In this document: piece by piece, positions 17,088 through 26,431 of the stretch
Position numbering within the stretch: position 1 is the stretch's first letter
How the letters are laid out: every line of letters starts with the position of its first letter
Made by a program: the position numbers and the translations under genes
The notes under the pieces: model-generated
Databases searched by the model: none
Told to the model about the DNA's origin: nothing
Seen by the model: only the letters and a program-made list of their open reading frames with translations
From: Oscillospiraceae bacterium
Lineage (GTDB): Bacteria > Bacillota > Clostridia > Oscillospirales > Ruminococcaceae
Reading direction: 5' to 3'
DNA: 64,000 nt
Assembly (NCBI GenBank): GCA_017466885.1
Contig: JAFTTH010000025.1
Coordinates: 47,326-111,325, forward strand

Positions 17088-18971
17088 ATGTTAAAACGAA
17101 TCCTGTCAGGAGTGGTTTTAATGGCTTGTATGCTGGGAATTTTGGCTGGCTGTAACGGTACTCCCGCCGGAAGCACCGAGAGCAGCGGCGATGAGAACGG
17201 AGAACCCACACCCAAGGAAAGCTTTGAAACGATCGCCTACTTTGCGTTCGGATGGGTCAAGGAGGAATCGCTGGAGTTTTATAAGGCCTGCGGATATAAC
17301 ACGCTCCTTTTCTGTGATACCTCCTGGTATTATAAGCCCACCTCCGAGGCATTCGCCAACTATCAGAACAACCTTCTCAAAACCATTGAGAAGGCGAAAG
17401 AAATGGGCTTTAAGACCTATGTGGAGATCCTCTCTACTCTGGAGCAGTGGAACGGTGCTGCCGATATGGGAAATCCTATGGGCCAGGCCTTTGACCCGGC
17501 CAATGCTGCCAAGACTGCCGAGCGGCTGGGATATATCCGTCAGGTGATCCAGAAGTTCCATGTGGCGGATGGCTTTACCTTCTATGGCGGAGACCCCGGC
17601 GGAGTGTTGGGAATTACCGCCCAGGGTGGCCTCCAGTATTATATTGATATGGCCAAGGAAGTCAAGAAAATGGTCAATGAGATCGCTCCTGAGGCGGAGT
17701 TCAACCTCAACCTTTGGGCGGTATCCCAGTTTGAGCAGGCCACCGTTGACCCCTATAAGGTTGATTTTTGGCTGGCGGAGGATGTCAACGGCAGAAAGAT
17801 CATTGACACCGAAGGCCTCCTCGGTCCCGACGTGGGAATTGAGATCCCGGGGCATGACTATTACCGTACCCTGGCCTTCAATCTCTATAATGCCTCCGGC
17901 AAAAAGCCCGAGATCAAGTTCCCCATTGCAGAGGATGTTCAGAATATCAAGGATACCGGGTGCACCCGCTACTGGGCTTACCCCCACGGCCTTGTTCCTG
18001 ATATCAGCGATGATATCCGTTTCAATACCAACCGGATTGCTTATTATCTGAAAAATATGAGCCAGATCGGAATGAACGGCGTGATTATGGGAAATGCCTC
18101 CTATATCAGCCACAATGCTGATCTGTTTGCCTTTGCTCAGATCGCCCAGGATCCGACTATGACCGCCGAGGAAGCGATGCTGAAGTACGCCTCCCTCCTG
18201 ACAGATGACGAGGATTCTGCAAAGTATCTCTGCGAGGCGATGAAGTTTCTCAACAACCACGATGTTACCATGCAAAACCTCCCCGAGGAATACGCTTTGC
18301 CTTTGATGGAAACAGAAGCTACCGACATCTGGAAGGCGCTGGAGCTGTTCCGGAAGGCCCGGCCCAATATGGATCCGGACTTCCCCTTTGAGGAGTCCCC
18401 CAGCATTTATATGGCCAAGATTCAGGCGCGGCTGTATGCCATCCGCACCACTGTCCGTCCCGAGGACGCTGTGGATCAGGCGGACTATCTCTGCACCTTC
18501 GAGGAGAGCGTGGCAGGGCGGTATACCGCGGTGGCCGACCCTGCTGTTACCGGCAATGCCGGAATGATGCTTCTCCCCAAAAACGGCCAGTACAATCTGA
18601 TTGACGGTAAGCTTTCCGGGCTGGATGTTTCGGCTTACGCTTCCTACGGTTACGTTCATCTGGATGTTTACTCCGAGACAGACCAAAAACTGCGGGGTTA
18701 TATGATGCTCAGCAGTGACGATCTTCCCATTGGGGTGGATGAGTACTGGCAGTATGATTTCGGCGGCGCCGTTGATCTGAAAAAAGGCTGGAATCATCTC
18801 AGCTTCCGGGTGGCATTCGGAGCACAGTCGAAAAACCCGGTTAACTGGAAGTCTCTGACCCAGTACCGGATTCTCTTCTTCAATGATACATCCGAGGTCG
18901 TCCCCATCTGGCTGGATAACTTCTATATTGCCAACTATGAGGAGAATGTTCTCCCCGGCGATCTCAAATAA
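17088..18971 (+). CDS. Lipoprotein with barrel-like domain and C-terminal sandwich, unknown family
   Basis: About 627 residues. Lipobox LAGC gives an acylated Cys near residue 22. The central 400 residues alternate beta/alpha in the manner of a TIM barrel, with conserved-looking motifs FTFYGGDPGGVLGI, FNLNLWAVSQF, GIEIPGHDYYR and CTRYWAYPHG shared with the next gene. The last 150 residues, absent from that paralogue, look like a beta-sandwich binding module. ATG at 17088 is chosen because the signal peptide begins there and a GGAGCGAAAAG leader precedes it. I do not recognise the family. Surface location beside importers suggests a glycan-active or glycan-binding protein. Confidence 0.65.
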   Translation: MLKRILSGVVLMACMLGILAGCNGTPAGSTESSGDENGEPTPKESFETIAYFAFGWVKEESLEFYKACGYNTLLFCDTSWYYKPTSEAFANYQNNLLKTIEKAKEMGFKTYVEILSTLEQWNGAADMGNPMGQAFDPANAAKTAERLGYIRQVIQKFHVADGFTFYGGDPGGVLGITAQGGLQYYIDMAKEVKKMVNEIAPEAEFNLNLWAVSQFEQATVDPYKVDFWLAEDVNGRKIIDTEGLLGPDVGIEIPGHDYYRTLAFNLYNASGKKPEIKFPIAEDVQNIKDTGCTRYWAYPHGLVPDISDDIRFNTNRIAYYLKNMSQIGMNGVIMGNASYISHNADLFAFAQIAQDPTMTAEEAMLKYASLLTDDEDSAKYLCEAMKFLNNHDVTMQNLPEEYALPLMETEATDIWKALELFRKARPNMDPDFPFEESPSIYMAKIQARLYAIRTTVRPEDAVDQADYLCTFEESVAGRYTAVADPAVTGNAGMMLLPKNGQYNLIDGKLSGLDVSAYASYGYVHLDVYSETDQKLRGYMMLSSDDLPIGVDEYWQYDFGGAVDLKKGWNHLSFRVAFGAQSKNPVNWKSLTQYRILFFNDTSEVVPIWLDNFYIANYEENVLPGDLK

Positions 18972-18980
18972 AAGCAAAAA

Positions 18981-19027
18981 ACAGGGAATGCGGTTGCTTG
19001 ACGGAATGGTCAGGTAGCATTCCCTGT
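18981..19027 (+). terminator. Hairpin between the two paralogous lipoprotein genes
   Basis: ACAGGGAATGC (18981-18991) pairs with GCATTCCCTGT (19017-19027) around a 25-nt loop, followed by GTCTTTTG. It is only 10 bp after the stop. The weak T-run suggests partial termination. Confidence 0.6.
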
Positions 19028-19090
19028 GTCTTTTGAAAGCTCATTTTGCGTCAAAATTTCTCCTTCCGGAATTGGAGAAAGGAGTCACCT

Positions 19091-20419
19091 ATGAAACGTT
19101 TTGTTGCTGCCCTTTTGGGGGCGATCCTTTTGGGATGCGGTGTGACAGGGTGCACCGGTGCTGCCGGAGAACCCTTTGAAACGGTGGGATATTTTATCTT
19201 CCGGCCGATGGACGAGACATCCCTGGATTTTTACGTTGCCTCCGGATACAATATGGTGGAATATTGCGATGTTTCCTGGTATTACCGGGCAGATTCTATG
19301 GCGTTGGAATCCTACCAGCAGGGAATGCGGGAAAATATTATTCTTGCCAAGGAAAAAGGCCTGAAGACCTACGTTGCTATCCTCTCCAATCTGACCCAAT
19401 GGGAGGGGGAGAGTGAAAGCGGCAATCCTATGGGCCTTGCCTTTGACCCAGCCAATGAAGCCGAAATGGCAAAGCGGATGGGGCATATCCGCCAGGCGGT
19501 GGAAGCCTTCCGGGATGCCGATGGCTTTACCTTCTATGCCGGTGATCCGGGCGGTGTGCTGGGAATCAGCGGCGAGGGCGGCCTGCATTACTATATTGAA
19601 ATGGCGCGGGAGGTCAAAGCTATTGTCAATGAAGTTGCCCCTGATACAACCTTTAACCTCAATCTTTGGGCGGTGTCTCAGTTCGTCCGGGATGTCTGCA
19701 ACCCGGCAAAAGCGGAGTTTTGGGTAGCAGAGGGGACAAATGCCCGGGCAATCATCGCTGAGGAGGACCTTCTCGGCCCTGACGTGGGAATTGAGCTTCC
19801 CGGTCACGATTACTACCGGATGCTGGCTCTCCAACTATATACCGAAACGGGAATCAAACCGGAAAAGAAATTCCCCATGGCGGAGGATGTGGAAAACATC
19901 CGGAATACCGGCTGTACCCGGTACTGGGCCTATCCTCACGGGATCATCCCCGATATTACTGATAGCCTTCAGATCAATACCCAGCGGATCAAATATTACC
20001 TGGATGAGATGCGAAAGATCGGGATGAACGGTGCGATCATCGGAAATGTTTCTTACTCCAGTCAAAATGCAGATCTTTATACCTTTGCGCGGCTGGCACA
20101 GGATCCCTCCCTTACGGTGGAGGACGTCCTTTACGAGTTTGCGCAGATCCTGACCGAGGATGATACCTCCGCCCGGACCCTCTGCGAGATCTTCAAGTAT
20201 CTGGATAACTACCAGGCGGAGGATAACCGACGGGTAGGGAAGGAGTACCGTCTGCCTTTGCTGGATACCCGGATCACCGGCGTCAACCACGCACTGGAGG
20301 AGTTCCAGGCAATCCGTCCGGCGGAGAATCCCGATTTTCCCTTGGCGGATCAGCCGATTATTTATCTGGAAAAGGTGCGGAACCGTTTGTATGAGATTAA
20401 GCGGGAGCTGCGGGAGTAG
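19091..20419 (+). CDS. Paralogous barrel-like lipoprotein without the C-terminal module
   Basis: About 442 residues with lipobox VTGC (Cys near 19). Over its whole length it matches the preceding lipoprotein: FTFYAGDPGGVLGI, FNLNLWAVSQF, GIELPGHDYYR, CTRYWAYPHG and the helical end YLEKVRNRLYEIK are all in the same order. It stops where the extra sandwich module of the paralogue begins, so one is a module gain or loss of the other. ATG at 19091 follows AAAGGAG. A strong bidirectional terminator ends the locus 25 bp later. Function not recognised. Confidence 0.65.
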   Translation: MKRFVAALLGAILLGCGVTGCTGAAGEPFETVGYFIFRPMDETSLDFYVASGYNMVEYCDVSWYYRADSMALESYQQGMRENIILAKEKGLKTYVAILSNLTQWEGESESGNPMGLAFDPANEAEMAKRMGHIRQAVEAFRDADGFTFYAGDPGGVLGISGEGGLHYYIEMAREVKAIVNEVAPDTTFNLNLWAVSQFVRDVCNPAKAEFWVAEGTNARAIIAEEDLLGPDVGIELPGHDYYRMLALQLYTETGIKPEKKFPMAEDVENIRNTGCTRYWAYPHGIIPDITDSLQINTQRIKYYLDEMRKIGMNGAIIGNVSYSSQNADLYTFARLAQDPSLTVEDVLYEFAQILTEDDTSARTLCEIFKYLDNYQAEDNRRVGKEYRLPLLDTRITGVNHALEEFQAIRPAENPDFPLADQPIIYLEKVRNRLYEIKRELRE

Positions 20420-20440
20420 TCTGTGGCTTCCGGAAAAGAA

Positions 20441-20476
20441 AAAGCACCGGATGTGGTGATCACATCCGGTGCTTTT
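20441..20476. terminator. Bidirectional terminator between convergent genes
   Basis: A perfect 12-bp stem (GCACCGGATGTG / CACATCCGGTGC) with a 5-nt loop, flanked by AAA on one side and TTTT on the other, so it can end transcription from the lipoprotein gene and from the ferredoxin gene. Confidence 0.9.
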
Positions 20477-20494
20477 ATGTTGGTCCCCAAAAAC

Positions 20495-20668
20495 TTATTC
20501 AGCAGGATTGGGAGCAGAAACGGGGCAGACGTCTGCGCAGGCGCCGCACTCGATGCAGGCCTCAGCGTCGATGTCGTACTTGCCGTCTCCGGCTGCGATT
20601 GCGTTAACGGGGCACTCAGCCTCGCAAGCGCCGCAAGCGATGCACTCGTCGTTGATGATATATGCCAT
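20495..20668 (-). CDS. Small 2x[4Fe-4S] ferredoxin
   Basis: A 57-residue bacterial-type ferredoxin. Translation of the minus strand from ATG at 20668 gives two cluster-binding motifs, CIACGACEAECP (Cys 9, 12, 15, 19) and CIECGACADVCP (Cys 38, 41, 44, 48), in the spacing that holds two [4Fe-4S] clusters. It is a soluble one- or two-electron carrier for anaerobic redox enzymes. A perfect GGAGG site precedes the start at 8 bp. It is monocistronic: its own promoter lies upstream and a strong terminator follows. Confidence 0.95.
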   Translation of the reverse strand: MAYIINDECIACGACEAECPVNAIAAGDGKYDIDAEACIECGACADVCPVSAPNPAE

Positions 20669-20733
20669 TGGTGATTACACCTCCTTTGGTACTGCAGTCA
20701 AACAAGTGCCCGAAGGGCACTGTTCCATCCCAT

Positions 20734-20762
20734 ATCATATCACGTTTTTACAAGAAATGCAA
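20734..20762 (-). promoter_or_regulatory. Probable ferredoxin promoter and leader hairpin
   Basis: On the minus strand TTGCAT and TATGAT are separated by 17 bp. Between it and the ferredoxin start, AGTGCCC/GGGCACT (20705-20721, 3-nt loop) forms a perfect hairpin in the 5' leader; without a T-run it is not a terminator and may stabilise the abundant ferredoxin mRNA. Confidence 0.45.
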
Positions 20763-20781
20763 GGGGATATTTATATTTCAC

Positions 20782-22122
20782 TCAGAAAGGTTTTCTGCGG
20801 CTGAGCTGCTTCATTCTCCGGCGTTTTTTATTCATAATGATATTATAAATGATGTAAACGACAATGAGAAGCCCGAGAATCCCGGAGGTGACAAGGAAGG
20901 AGGCAGAGGTTACGATCTCCTTGGCCACCTCAAGATAATAAAGAACATTATTCCGCTCCACCGATTCGGCGGCAACAAGATTGACCCGGCCCACCTCCTG
21001 GCCCTGCAGCTGGAAGGTCATATACCCAAGAACCTCTCCTTTTTTGACCGGGGCATCAATGGTTTCTTCCGTCAAGGTGACCACCCGCTGAACATTGGAG
21101 GGCTCCACATCATCGGGGAGGAGAAGGGTAAAGTCGGAGTTGGGGACCAGCCGGACAATGTCCTTTCCGGAGGCATGACTGACATTGACCTGCGCCACCG
21201 TTTCGCCCGATTCAATGATCTGCCGGACGTCCAGACTGGAAAAAGCCCAGTTATAAAGCTTGATGGTCTCCTGCATATCGTACCGGGTGGGGTAGTTGAC
21301 GCCGTTTTCATCCTTGTATGGGCCGCCCAGCAGGGCGATCATATAGGAGTAGCCGCCCTTGGTTGCCATAGAAACAAGGCAGCGACCTGCCTGGGGAAGC
21401 GTTCCGGTTTTCACACCGCAGGCGTATTCGTAATAATAGCCGCCGGTGGGGCTGAGAAGCTTATTGGAATTGCTGATCCAGCCTTCGCCCCGTTTGTTGG
21501 TGGCGGGGAGGAGGTAGCTTTGGGTGGAGACGATCTCCCGGAGAACGGGGTAGGTATCCATCGCGTACTTTGCGATGATGACCATATCCCGGGCGGTGGT
21601 ATATTGATTTTCATCGTAAAGCCCGTGAGGGTTGACGAAATGTGTATCGGTGCAACCGAGATCCTCCGCTTTCTGATTCATCAGCCGGATAAAGGCAGGG
21701 CGATCACCGTCAGTAATATGGTCAGCCACGCTGGCGGCGGCTTCATTGGCGGAGGGAAGCATCATACAGTAAAGAAGGGATCGCATGGTCATAATCTCAC
21801 CGTTGGAGATCCAGGCGTGGGAAAGTCCGGTCCAGCCCTGAAATTCCGCCGAATAGATATCCTTACAGGTGACCTTTTCCTCATCCAGGTCGGGGGTCAG
21901 CTCCAGGGCAATGATGGCGGTCATAATTTTGGTCAGGGAGGCGGGGGAGCGGCGGACGGTGCTGTTTTTTTCAAAGACGACCATTCCGGTATCCATATTG
22001 ATCATACAGATCGCTTCCGAATCCAGCGCAAAGGAGGGAGTGTAAAAAGCGCTGGCGCTCAGCCCGGTGCAAAAAAGAGAGAAAATAAGCAGGAAAGATA
22101 TGATAAAGGTTTTCTTTTTCAT
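20782..22122 (-). CDS. D-alanyl-D-alanine carboxypeptidase (DacF/PBP5 type)
   Basis: A 446-residue low-molecular-weight penicillin-binding protein that trims the terminal D-Ala of peptidoglycan stem peptides. The signal peptide ends near SASA (25). The three active-site motifs of the SxxK serine peptidases are visible: S62-LT-K65, S124-A-N126 and KTG near 242. A PBP5-type C-terminal domain is followed by a transmembrane anchor (about 410-432) and a basic cytoplasmic tail. The start at 22122 is set by GGAGG at 9 bp and by the signal peptide; the longer upstream reading is not supported. Confidence 0.93.
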   Translation of the reverse strand: MKKKTFIISFLLIFSLFCTGLSASAFYTPSFALDSEAICMINMDTGMVVFEKNSTVRRSPASLTKIMTAIIALELTPDLDEEKVTCKDIYSAEFQGWTGLSHAWISNGEIMTMRSLLYCMMLPSANEAAASVADHITDGDRPAFIRLMNQKAEDLGCTDTHFVNPHGLYDENQYTTARDMVIIAKYAMDTYPVLREIVSTQSYLLPATNKRGEGWISNSNKLLSPTGGYYYEYACGVKTGTLPQAGRCLVSMATKGGYSYMIALLGGPYKDENGVNYPTRYDMQETIKLYNWAFSSLDVRQIIESGETVAQVNVSHASGKDIVRLVPNSDFTLLLPDDVEPSNVQRVVTLTEETIDAPVKKGEVLGYMTFQLQGQEVGRVNLVAAESVERNNVLYYLEVAKEIVTSASFLVTSGILGLLIVVYIIYNIIMNKKRRRMKQLSRRKPF

Positions 22123-22324
22123 ATGGACATTCCTCCAATTTTGGTGTATGATATATAGTAGGCTCATTGTGAGAAAAATACCCGATGATTCTTTTAGTAT
22201 ACCATACCCGGAACGAATTAAAAAGAGGAAAATCTGAAAAAAAGGATATTTTTTCATCTTTTTGGGAAAATTCTTTCCCATAGAAGCCGCCAAACCATCT
22301 CCTCTCTCAGAAGGGACTGATTTT

Positions 22325-23002
22325 TTGATTTACATTACTGGTGATCTGCACGGTGATCCCGCCCGGCTCAGCGCCCCGGGGATCCGGCTCCGAAAGCAGG
22401 ATTCTCTGATCGTTTGCGGGGATTTCGGCTTTATTTGGGATGGCTCTCCCAAAGAGGAGCGGATCTTAAAAAAGCTTTGCAGGAAAAAGTATCAGCTTCT
22501 TTTTGTGGACGGTGTCCACGAGAACTTCTCTTTGCTGGACAAATATCCGGTGGAGGAATATTGCGGCGGCCGGGCAAGGCATATCGGCGGGAACGTCTGG
22601 CAGCTGCTCCGGGGTGAGATCTACCGGATCGAGGAGCAGACGGTATTTGCCTTTGGGGGCGGCGAAAGCGCGGATGACGATTTCCGACCCCAGGATGAAG
22701 AGGTCTGGAAAAAGGAGCTCCCCTCCGAGACGGAAATGAAAAACGGCCTTGCAAACCTGGAGGCGGCGGGGAACCGGGTGGATCTGATCGTCAGCCACGA
22801 GGCGCCCTCCTCCCTCAAGGGGTTTATCAATATGGATGATAACTACCGCAACTGGCTCCACGCCTATCTGGAGCAGATCAATAAAAGCTGCACCTTCCGG
22901 AAATGGTATTTCGGCCGGTATCATATGGATAAGGTCCTGACCCACGCCCATACCGCCGTTTACCGAAGGATCCTTCCTGCCGGCGAGCGGACAGAAAAAT
23001 GA
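22325..23002 (+). CDS. Metallophosphoesterase
   Basis: A 225-residue cytoplasmic protein of the calcineurin-like phosphoesterase superfamily. Metal-binding motifs are GDLHGD (6-11), CGDFG (31-35), GVHENF (a variant of GNHE, with V in place of N), VSHEAP and a C-terminal HAHTAV. TTG at 22325 is preferred because AGAAGGG lies 9 bp upstream and the protein then starts directly with the first beta strand. It overlaps the next gene's first possible ATG. The physiological substrate cannot be told from the sequence. Confidence 0.82.
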   Translation: MIYITGDLHGDPARLSAPGIRLRKQDSLIVCGDFGFIWDGSPKEERILKKLCRKKYQLLFVDGVHENFSLLDKYPVEEYCGGRARHIGGNVWQLLRGEIYRIEEQTVFAFGGGESADDDFRPQDEEVWKKELPSETEMKNGLANLEAAGNRVDLIVSHEAPSSLKGFINMDDNYRNWLHAYLEQINKSCTFRKWYFGRYHMDKVLTHAHTAVYRRILPAGERTEK

Positions 23003-23025
23003 CTATCAAGCAAAGGAGCGATTCT

Positions 23026-25548
23026 GTGAAAACCTTCCTTTCGGGACTCAACCCCAAGCGGAATTTGTACCTTCGGGTCTTTTTGCTGGGCTTGATCACA
23101 ACGGCGGCGTTTTTCCTCCCCTTCGTTATTTATAATAAAGGGATCTTCCTCTTTTACGGTGACTATAACGTCCAGCAGATCCCCTTCTATCAGAACTGCC
23201 ATCAGCTGGTCCGGGACGGGATCTTCGGCTGGCACTTCGGAACTGACCTGGGGGTCAACTTTGTCGGGTCTTATTCCTTCTACCTTTTGGGGAGTCCCTT
23301 TTTCTGGCTGACCATTCCCTTCCCCAATGCGTGGGTGCCTTATTTGATGGCGCCCCTCTTCTGCTTGAAGTTTGCCACCGCGGCAACCACCGGCTTTGCA
23401 CTGATTAAGCGGTTTGTCAAAAACCCTGAGTACGCGGTGATCGGCGGTCTGCTTTATTCCTTCTCGGGCTTTGCGGTCTATAATATCTTCTTTAACCATT
23501 TCAATGATGTGATTGCCCTTTTTCCCCTTCTTTTGATTGCCCTGGAGGAGACGGTGGCCAATCAGAAATGCCGCGGCATCTTTGCTTTGACTGTTTGCTT
23601 GATGGTCACAGTCAACTATTTCTTTTTCGTTGGGCAGGTAATGTTTACCATTATCTATTTCTTCCTGCGGTTGCCCTGTCTCGATTTTCAGCTGAATCTG
23701 AAAAAGTTCGGGATTCTCTTTTTTGAAGCAGTGCTGGGCTTGATGCTGGGAATGCTCCTGCTGTTGCCTTCTATTGAGGCGATTGCAGATAACCCCCGGC
23801 TGGAGTATGCCTATACCGGCTGGAATATGCTCTTTTATACCCAGAATCAGCGGATTCCCGCCATTATTGAGTGCTTCTTCTTCCCGCCCGACCTTCCCGC
23901 CCGCCCCAACTTCCTCCCCAACGGTGAGGCAAAATGGGCCTCTTTGGGCGGCTGGCTTCCGATGGTGGGAATGTGCGGCGTGCTGGCCTTTATGCAGTCC
24001 AAAAAGGGCCATTGGATCCGTCGGATCATTGCCATCAGCGCGGTGATGGCCTGTGTTCCTATCCTCAACAGTGTCTTTTTCCTCTTCAATAGCTCCTATT
24101 ATGCCCGGTGGTTTTATATGCCGGTGCTGATGATGTCCATCGCCACGGTGATTATGCTGGAGGAGGCGGTGGCCTCGGAGGAGGGCCGGAAACGGTTTAT
24201 GTCCGGCCTGCGGTGGTCGCTGTTTATCACCCTTGCCTTTGCCATCCCCATCGGCCTGATCGAAGGGGACCGGTATGATGAAACCCTCCCCCTCTTTGAC
24301 TGGAATATTACCAATACCCGCTTCTGGAGCCGGGGATTGGCCCCCTTCCCCGAGCGGTTCTGGGCCTATGTTCTGATTGCGGTCATCAGCATCGTGCTGA
24401 CAGCCCTTTTGATCCGCTTCCTCCGGAACCACAAGCGGTTCACAGCCATTTTCACCACCTGTGTGCTGACCATTACCGTGATCTATTCTGCCCTCTATAT
24501 CGGCACCGGCAAGCAGCATTCCTACCGGGATGAGGATATTCTCAGCTATGCCATCGGGGGAAGCGAGAATCTTGACCTGCCGGAGGATGAGAATTTCTAC
24601 CGGATCGACCTGTATGACCCCATGGATAATATGGCGATGTTCTGGAAGATTCCGACCATTCAGGCCTTCCACAGTATCGTCCCCGCCGGAGTGATGGAGT
24701 TTTATAATTCTGTTGGGGTGGAACGGACGGTTGGCTCCCGTCCCGACCCGGAGCTTTTGGCTCTGCGGTATCTTTTGAGCTGTAAATATTATTTTATCTT
24801 TGAAAATTCCAATAACGAAAATGCACCCATTTTAGAGGGCTTTTCCTTCTTTGATACCCAGAATAACCACCGCATTTACCAAAACGATCACTTCATTCCG
24901 GTGGGCTTCACCTATGACACTTACGTGACGGAGGGCCAGTTTGAAGCCGTCAGCGAGGATAACCGGAGCCGGCTGCTGTTGAAGGGCATTTTGCTGACAG
25001 AGGAGCAGATCGCGGAATACGGCCGGCTGATGGAGCCCCATTCGGATGACATTTGGGTGGACTACTCCGATGCCGCTACCGTGGAGGATGCCGATGCCCG
25101 CAGAGAAGAGGCTTCCTCCTCTTATGTGGCCGGAAAGAATTCCTTTTCCAGCGTCATTACTCTGGAAAAGGAAAACCTGATCTTCTATTCCATCCCCTAT
25201 GACGAGGGTTGGAGTGCCACGGTAAACGGCGAGCCGGTCCGGATTGAGAAGGTCAATAAGGGCTTTATGGCAGTCAAGGGAGAAGCGGGAGAGAATACCG
25301 TCGTCTTTACCTATACCACTCCGGGGCTTGCCACCGGTGCGCTGGTCTCTTTGGTCAGCCTGATCGTCCTGATCGGATATATGGTCATCTGCTGGATTTG
25401 GAACAGAAAGCACCCCCAGCCCGTGCTGATTCTGGAGAGGGTGGAGGAGGATGCCGAGCAAACGGCACTTCCCAACTACTTTGACCGGGATGAGGAGGAT
25501 TTCGGGGAGGAAATCCCCCAAAAAGAGCCGGAAGATCCGATTTCGTAA
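23026..25548 (+). CDS. YfhO-family polytopic membrane protein
   Basis: About 840 residues with 12 or more hydrophobic helices and a large extracytoplasmic C-terminal part (about 500-780) followed by a last helix (about 785-808) and an acidic tail. The early GDYNVQQIPFY segment and the YDEGWSATVNG motif near 730 are typical of the YfhO family, which is linked to glycosyl transfer onto lipoteichoic acid or exported glycans in Firmicutes. GTG at 23026 follows AAAGGAG at 7 bp; an ATG at 22999 overlapping the upstream stop is the alternative. Confidence 0.85.
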   Translation: MKTFLSGLNPKRNLYLRVFLLGLITTAAFFLPFVIYNKGIFLFYGDYNVQQIPFYQNCHQLVRDGIFGWHFGTDLGVNFVGSYSFYLLGSPFFWLTIPFPNAWVPYLMAPLFCLKFATAATTGFALIKRFVKNPEYAVIGGLLYSFSGFAVYNIFFNHFNDVIALFPLLLIALEETVANQKCRGIFALTVCLMVTVNYFFFVGQVMFTIIYFFLRLPCLDFQLNLKKFGILFFEAVLGLMLGMLLLLPSIEAIADNPRLEYAYTGWNMLFYTQNQRIPAIIECFFFPPDLPARPNFLPNGEAKWASLGGWLPMVGMCGVLAFMQSKKGHWIRRIIAISAVMACVPILNSVFFLFNSSYYARWFYMPVLMMSIATVIMLEEAVASEEGRKRFMSGLRWSLFITLAFAIPIGLIEGDRYDETLPLFDWNITNTRFWSRGLAPFPERFWAYVLIAVISIVLTALLIRFLRNHKRFTAIFTTCVLTITVIYSALYIGTGKQHSYRDEDILSYAIGGSENLDLPEDENFYRIDLYDPMDNMAMFWKIPTIQAFHSIVPAGVMEFYNSVGVERTVGSRPDPELLALRYLLSCKYYFIFENSNNENAPILEGFSFFDTQNNHRIYQNDHFIPVGFTYDTYVTEGQFEAVSEDNRSRLLLKGILLTEEQIAEYGRLMEPHSDDIWVDYSDAATVEDADARREEASSSYVAGKNSFSSVITLEKENLIFYSIPYDEGWSATVNGEPVRIEKVNKGFMAVKGEAGENTVVFTYTTPGLATGALVSLVSLIVLIGYMVICWIWNRKHPQPVLILERVEEDAEQTALPNYFDRDEEDFGEEIPQKEPEDPIS

Positions 25549-25590
25549 CCGAATTGTAACTTTTTCGGCGAAATTGTAACCGAATTGTCA

Positions 25591-25619
25591 TCGACTTTTC
25601 GGTTTGAATGGGGTATAAT
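25591..25619 (+). promoter_or_regulatory. Promoter of the CAP-like lipoprotein gene
   Basis: TATAAT at 25614-25619 with TCGACT at 25591-25596 (17-bp spacer). Just upstream TAACCGAATTGT occurs twice (25546-25557 and 25577-25588, 31 bp apart), which could be tandem regulator sites. Confidence 0.55.
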
Positions 25620-25709
25620 GTAAGCAGGACGGTCATAGGAGCCGTCCCCTGCATTCCGCCCGGCGGAAAGAATCTGCGGTCATTCCGCGGAAGAAACGAG
25701 GTAGATACA

Positions 25710-26384
25710 ATGAAAAAGAAATCAGCAGTTTGTGCGGCAGTTGCAGCAGCGCTTCTTTTCTCGGTGCTGATGGTAAGTTGTGATCAGGAAACGGGAGGCC
25801 AGCTGACCGATTTCAGCAGCAAGTCCGAATCGGGAACAGTAAGCTCCAAGCCCAAGCCCCGCCCCTTTGAATCCTCCGTTGCTCCGGAGGGAGATAACGG
25901 CTCCTCCGGCTCGGCGCAGACCTCCTCCAAGGGAACTGTTTCGGTGGATCTGACCGGCGCACCCGAAGAGGTTGCAAAGCTTGTGGAGCAGCTCAATGAG
26001 CTTCGTGCAGAGAAGGGCCTTGTGCCTCTTACCTATGATGCGGGTCTGACCAAGGCGGCGGACTATTACTGCAAGGAATTTGCAGGAGCCCTGACCTCCT
26101 CGGAGGATGCCTCCAATTACATCAGCAAGCGCCCCAATGGCAGCACCATTCGCTCCGTTTTGGCGGATAGCGGCTATGAAAAGCCCTCCACCTCCTGCAC
26201 CCATTGGCTGGGATACTCCTTCAGCAGCGCGTTCTCTGCCAAAAAGTGGATCAATAACTTTGCCGATTCAGAGGGCTCCAATGCCTATACCGAGCGGTAT
26301 ACCAAGATTGGCGCCTCTATCTCCTCTGCGGAGACCTCCTTCGGCTCGACTGTTTATATGATTATGCTCTTCTACGCCGCCTAA
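25710..26384 (+). CDS. CAP-domain (SCP/PR1-like) lipoprotein
   Basis: A 224-residue lipoprotein with the lipobox around VSC (Cys near 24) and a Ser-rich linker to about 80. A CAP-fold domain follows (LNELRAEKGLVPLTYDAGLTKAADY near 98-122, ending YTKIGASISS...). The family's usual His and Glu residues (the HS and ENI motifs) are replaced here by SKRPNG and other residues, so a metal-dependent activity is unlikely. ATG at 25710 follows an AAGAAACGAGGT leader. Role unknown, probably cell-surface. Confidence 0.75.
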   Translation: MKKKSAVCAAVAAALLFSVLMVSCDQETGGQLTDFSSKSESGTVSSKPKPRPFESSVAPEGDNGSSGSAQTSSKGTVSVDLTGAPEEVAKLVEQLNELRAEKGLVPLTYDAGLTKAADYYCKEFAGALTSSEDASNYISKRPNGSTIRSVLADSGYEKPSTSCTHWLGYSFSSAFSAKKWINNFADSEGSNAYTERYTKIGASISSAETSFGSTVYMIMLFYAA

Positions 26385-26431
26385 CTCTCCCTTCGTACGG
26401 AGCGTCTTGCCGGTCTGAAGAAAAAAACAAA

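Noticed and set aside
17118..18977. 619-codon minus-strand frame
   Set aside because: Antisense of the first barrel-like lipoprotein, no ribosome binding site, composition of a mirror frame.
20662..22158. 498-codon plus-strand frame
   Set aside because: It is the antisense of the DacF-type carboxypeptidase, which has all catalytic motifs and a good start; long antisense frames are common in this GC-rich, codon-biased DNA.
22960..24672. 570-codon minus-strand frame rich in His, Gln and Gly
   Set aside because: Antisense of the YfhO gene; mirror of hydrophobic codons.
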